A stretch of 39,643 nt of DNA, from positions 1-39,643 of the forward strand of contig NZ_JAMOKF010000017.1 in NCBI RefSeq assembly GCF_023656545.1, read 5' to 3'. Every line of letters begins with the position of its first letter. Within the stretch, counting starts at the first letter, position 1. Position numbers and translations under genes: made by a program. The stretch comes from Micromonospora phytophila. GTDB taxonomy: Bacteria > Actinomycetota > Actinomycetes > Mycobacteriales > Micromonosporaceae. Below are positions 37,013 through 39,643 of this stretch, piece by piece. A model generated the notes under the pieces. The model was not told the DNA's origin. It worked only from the letters and a program-made list of their open reading frames with translations, and did not search any database.

Positions 37013-38721
37013 CGCTCGCTCCGACGCTGCCCGGCCTCACCCCCAGCACCGAGGGTCCGAGGCCGGGCTCCCGGGCCGCCCGGATGCTCATGCCCCGCTC
37101 CGTCGACGTGGTCAAGGATCTGGCCGCCGACTATGGCGTCTGCACCCGCCCCGTATCCCTCCGGCGCACCGACCTGGACTCGGGCCGGACCGAGGTCATC
37201 GACATGCCGTGCGGCGCCACCCAGGAAGCCAAGTGCCCGGCCTGCGCCACCCGCGCTCGGCGGCTGCGGCAGCAGCAGATCCGCGAGGGCTGGCACCGCG
37301 ACGACGAACCCGACCCCGGCCCGGAACCGGCCACCGACGCGCAACGCGGGCTGATCGTCGTCCGCGCTCATCTCGAGTTCGCCCGCGACGAAGCCGCCCG
37401 CGCCTCGCAGTGGGATCAGGTCGCGGACCTGGACGACGCCATCGCCGAACTGGAAGCCCAGATCACCACCGAAGGCATGCGTGGCCGACCCGCCCCGCCG
37501 CACGCCAGCGAGGACCAGGAGGACGGCGACGGTAAGCGGCGGGTGCGGTCGACCAAGCGCCGGCAGGACGCCCCGGACCTGCCCCGGCTGCCCGTCGAGA
37601 ACCGGACCATCGGTCGGACCTTCGAGGGTCACGGTGGGCAGGTGTTCCGGCCGTCGATGTTCCTCACCCTCACCCTCGACTCCTACGGCCGCGTGCACTC
37701 AGACGGCACCCCCGTCGACCCGGACAGCTACGACTACCGGCGGGCCGCCTGGGACGCGGTGCACTTCCCCCGGCTGCTCGACCGGTTCTGGCAGAACCTA
37801 CGCCGCGCGGTCGGCTGGAACGTCCAATACGCCGGGGCCGTCGAGCCGCAACGCCGCCTCGCCCCACACGCGCACTTCGCCATCCGAGGCACCATCCCCC
37901 GCGCCTTGGTCCGCCAAGTCGCCGCCGCCACCTACCACCAGGTGTGGTGGCCGGCCGTCGACCGGCGGGTCTACAAACCGGGACGGGCGCCGCAGTGGGA
38001 CGCCGACGCGGGCGGTTACACCGACCCGACCACCGGCGAGCTGCTGCCGTCGTGGGATGACGCCCTGGACCTGTTCGACGCCGACCCCGACGCCGAACCC
38101 GTGCACGTCGTCCGGATCGGTAGCCAGGTCGACGCCAAGGGCGTGCTCGCAGGCACCAGGGACGCCGACCGGTGCGTCGGCTACATCACCAAGTACCTGA
38201 CCAAGCAGGCCGCCGACTGCCATGACGTGACCACCGGCCGGCAACGCGCCCACCTGGAACGGCTCTGGGCTGAGCTGCGGCACACGCCGTGCTCGGAGCG
38301 GTGCGCCAACTGGCTGCTTTACGGCATCCAACCCAAGAAGGCTCGGCCGGGGCTGCGGCCGGGGAACTGCAAGAACAAGGTCCACAAACGGGAAACCCTC
38401 GGCATCGGCGGCCGACGCGTCCTCATCTCCCGCCAGTGGTCCGGCAAAACCCTCACCGACCACCGCGCCGACCGCCGCGACTGGGTCAAAGCCCTCCTGG
38501 GCGTCACCACCGACGCCGACACCGCCCCGGCCGGCGGCGAACACCGGCACGCCTGGGAACTCGCCCGACCCACCGACCCCGACGTTGCGCCCCTCGGCCA
38601 TCGGGTCCTACGCGCCATCTCCGAACGCATCCAATGGCGCGCCCAACTCGACGCTGCGAGACGCAGCCAGGCACCACCCGATGTTTCGGCAACTGTCACA
38701 ACGCAGGAGGGAGCAGCATGA
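37009..38721 (+). CDS. repSA: RepSA-family rolling-circle replication initiator
   Basis: 570 aa. A Cys-containing N-terminal region (GVCTRPVSLRR...MPCGATQEAKCPACATRARR, a zinc-binding CxxC type, about residues 44-85), then an acidic linker, and the HUH endonuclease core: RPSMFLTLTLDSYGRV (about 220), PHAHFAIRG with the HxH metal ligands (about 285-293), and YITKYLTK (Tyr392/Tyr396 as likely nicking tyrosines). It nicks the AICE origin to start rolling-circle replication of the excised circle, as in pSAM2. ATGA overlaps at both ends fix start and stop. Intact length for the family. Confidence 0.92.
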   Translation: MTLAPTLPGLTPSTEGPRPGSRAARMLMPRSVDVVKDLAADYGVCTRPVSLRRTDLDSGRTEVIDMPCGATQEAKCPACATRARRLRQQQIREGWHRDDEPDPGPEPATDAQRGLIVVRAHLEFARDEAARASQWDQVADLDDAIAELEAQITTEGMRGRPAPPHASEDQEDGDGKRRVRSTKRRQDAPDLPRLPVENRTIGRTFEGHGGQVFRPSMFLTLTLDSYGRVHSDGTPVDPDSYDYRRAAWDAVHFPRLLDRFWQNLRRAVGWNVQYAGAVEPQRRLAPHAHFAIRGTIPRALVRQVAAATYHQVWWPAVDRRVYKPGRAPQWDADAGGYTDPTTGELLPSWDDALDLFDADPDAEPVHVVRIGSQVDAKGVLAGTRDADRCVGYITKYLTKQAADCHDVTTGRQRAHLERLWAELRHTPCSERCANWLLYGIQPKKARPGLRPGNCKNKVHKRETLGIGGRRVLISRQWSGKTLTDHRADRRDWVKALLGVTTDADTAPAGGEHRHAWELARPTDPDVAPLGHRVLRAISERIQWRAQLDAARRSQAPPDVSATVTTQEGAA

Positions 38722-38903
38722 AGGCCCGGACGATCGAACCGCTGTGGACGGCTGAGGACGTGTCGACGTTCCTCGGCGTGCCGGTGAGCACCCTCTATCA
38801 GTGGCGGTACCGCCGGATCGGACCGCGGGCGTCCCGGGTGGGTCGGCACCTGCGCTACGACCCGGCCGACGTGCGGGCCTGGCTCGCGAAGCAGGCGGCG
38901 TAG
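38718..38903 (+). CDS. xis: Excisionase (helix-turn-helix, Xis)
   Basis: 61 aa from the ATG at 38718 with CAGGAGG at 38704-38710; it overlaps repSA by ATGA. EPLWTAEDVSTFLGVPVSTLYQWRYRRIGPRASRVGRHLRYDPADVRAWLAKQA is a MerR/HTH_17-type winged DNA-binding domain, the usual AICE excisionase. It would bend attachment-site arms to direct excision by the adjacent integrase. Standard size and position between rep and int. Confidence 0.9.
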   Translation: MKARTIEPLWTAEDVSTFLGVPVSTLYQWRYRRIGPRASRVGRHLRYDPADVRAWLAKQAA

Positions 38904-38906
38904 CCG

Positions 38907-39643
38907 GTGAGCATCGAGAAGCGGCCGAATCGTAAGTGGCGGGCACGCGTCTACGACGCCTCGGGTAAGCAGATCGCTCGGCACTTCGATCGGAAGTCGG
39001 ATGCGGAGCGGTGGGAGGCATCTGCCAAGGCGGCCATCTCCCGAGGGGACTGGATCGACCCGGCTCGGGCGCGGGTAACGGTGGGCGCCTGGGCGTCGCA
39101 GTGGATGGCGGCTCAGGTGCAGCTCAAGCCGTCGACTCGCGCCCGGTACGAGTTGGCGCTGCGGCGACAGATCCTTCCGACCTGGGAGGAGATCTCGCTG
39201 TCGGCAGTCTCGTACGCGGAGGTGGCGGCCTGGGTGCAGCGGCTCACCGCGTCCGGCCTTGCGCCGGCAACGGTTCGGTACGCGCACCGGGTGCTGTCGC
39301 TGGCCCTGGCGCATGCCGTGCGGGACGGTCGCATGTCGCGGAATCCGGCCGAGGGCGTGCGGCTTCCTCGGGTGGTGCGGGAGGAGCCGGTGTTCCTCGA
39401 CCACGACCAGGTGGCGAGGCTCGCGGAGGCGTGCGGACGCTACGGGCTGCTGGTGCGCTTCCTGGCCTACACAGGGCTGCGGTGGGGTGAGGCGTCAGCG
39501 CTGCGGGTGTCTCGGCTGGATCTGCTGCGACGTCCGGTGACGGTCGCCGTGGCGTTCGCGGAGGTTGGCGGGGAGCTGGTCGAGGGCACGCCGAAGAATC
39601 ACCAGCGCCGGTCGGTGCCCATTCCGCGGTTCCTCGTTGACGA
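38907..39643 (+). CDS. int: Tyrosine-type site-specific integrase, 5' part
   Basis: The frame from GTG 38907 (3 bp after the xis stop) is open to the window end, 245 codons. The N-terminal AP2-like arm-binding part begins VSIEKRPNRKWRARVYDASGKQIARHF, then the SAM-like core-binding domain VTVGAWASQWMAAQVQLKPSTRARYELALRRQILPTW. The catalytic domain begins with FLDHDQVARLAEAC, first catalytic Arg192 in YTGLRWGEASAL, and the beta-hairpin Lys at about 230 in GTPKNHQRRSVPIP. The remaining HxxR and Tyr motifs lie beyond the window. In related AICEs a tRNA gene follows the int stop. Confidence 0.92.
   Translation, partial: MSIEKRPNRKWRARVYDASGKQIARHFDRKSDAERWEASAKAAISRGDWIDPARARVTVGAWASQWMAAQVQLKPSTRARYELALRRQILPTWEEISLSAVSYAEVAAWVQRLTASGLAPATVRYAHRVLSLALAHAVRDGRMSRNPAEGVRLPRVVREEPVFLDHDQVARLAEACGRYGLLVRFLAYTGLRWGEASALRVSRLDLLRRPVTVAVAFAEVGGELVEGTPKNHQRRSVPIPRFLVD

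Overview
The window is high-GC DNA with GTG starts, ATGA gene overlaps and family signatures typical of actinomycetes: SigE-family ECF factors, CE1758/CE1759 flavoenzymes, an MSMEG_1061-type flavoprotein and a pSAM2-like RepSA/Xis/Int module. Micromonospora or a close relative (Micromonosporaceae) fits best. This is inferred from gene content; no rRNA or marker gene is present to prove it.

Layout. 1-9.7 kb is ordinary chromosome: the 3' part of a bifunctional heptose kinase/nucleotidyltransferase with a GT2 glycosyltransferase; convergent to these, a DUF2231-Hsp20-GT9 operon; a PPOX flavoprotein; an ArsR regulator with an MFS exporter behind an AT-rich palindromic operator; a protein with two Rho-N domains; and an SRPBCC protein. 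9.8-16.7 kb holds a CE1758/CE1759 monooxygenase/reductase pair, a SigE-family sigma factor with a membrane beta-propeller partner, two VOC proteins and small hypotheticals.

16.7-33 kb is accessory DNA and the most unusual part. Mostly single, small, unrelated genes (APH-like kinase, zinc-ribbon protein, small membrane proteins, DUF6000-like protein, lipoproteins, orphans) are separated by a recurring layout: the 3' half of a tRNA (from the anticodon loop), then about 90-110 bp, then a pair of 6-9 bp direct repeats 11-13 bp apart. That is the architecture of tyrosine-integrase attachment sites, but with no integrase next to them, in many copies, and with several tRNA identities (Thr-CGT, Arg-ACG, Ala-TGC, Arg-CCT and weaker ones). 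IS110 and a truncated IS3 sit among them, as does a 1.1-kb transposase-less element with 51-bp inverted repeats and a perfect 15-bp target duplication that carries one membrane-protein gene.

33.8-35.3 kb has a second SigE-family sigma factor with a membrane partner. 35.5-39.6 kb is the right part of an actinomycete integrative and conjugative element (AICE): DUF2637 protein, GGDEF protein (interrupted by an amber codon exactly at the E of GGDEF), RepSA, excisionase, integrase (runs off the window), all tightly overlapped in one operon. Its left side abuts a truncated glycosyltransferase-like gene on the opposite strand, so the transfer genes (traB and so on) are missing here.
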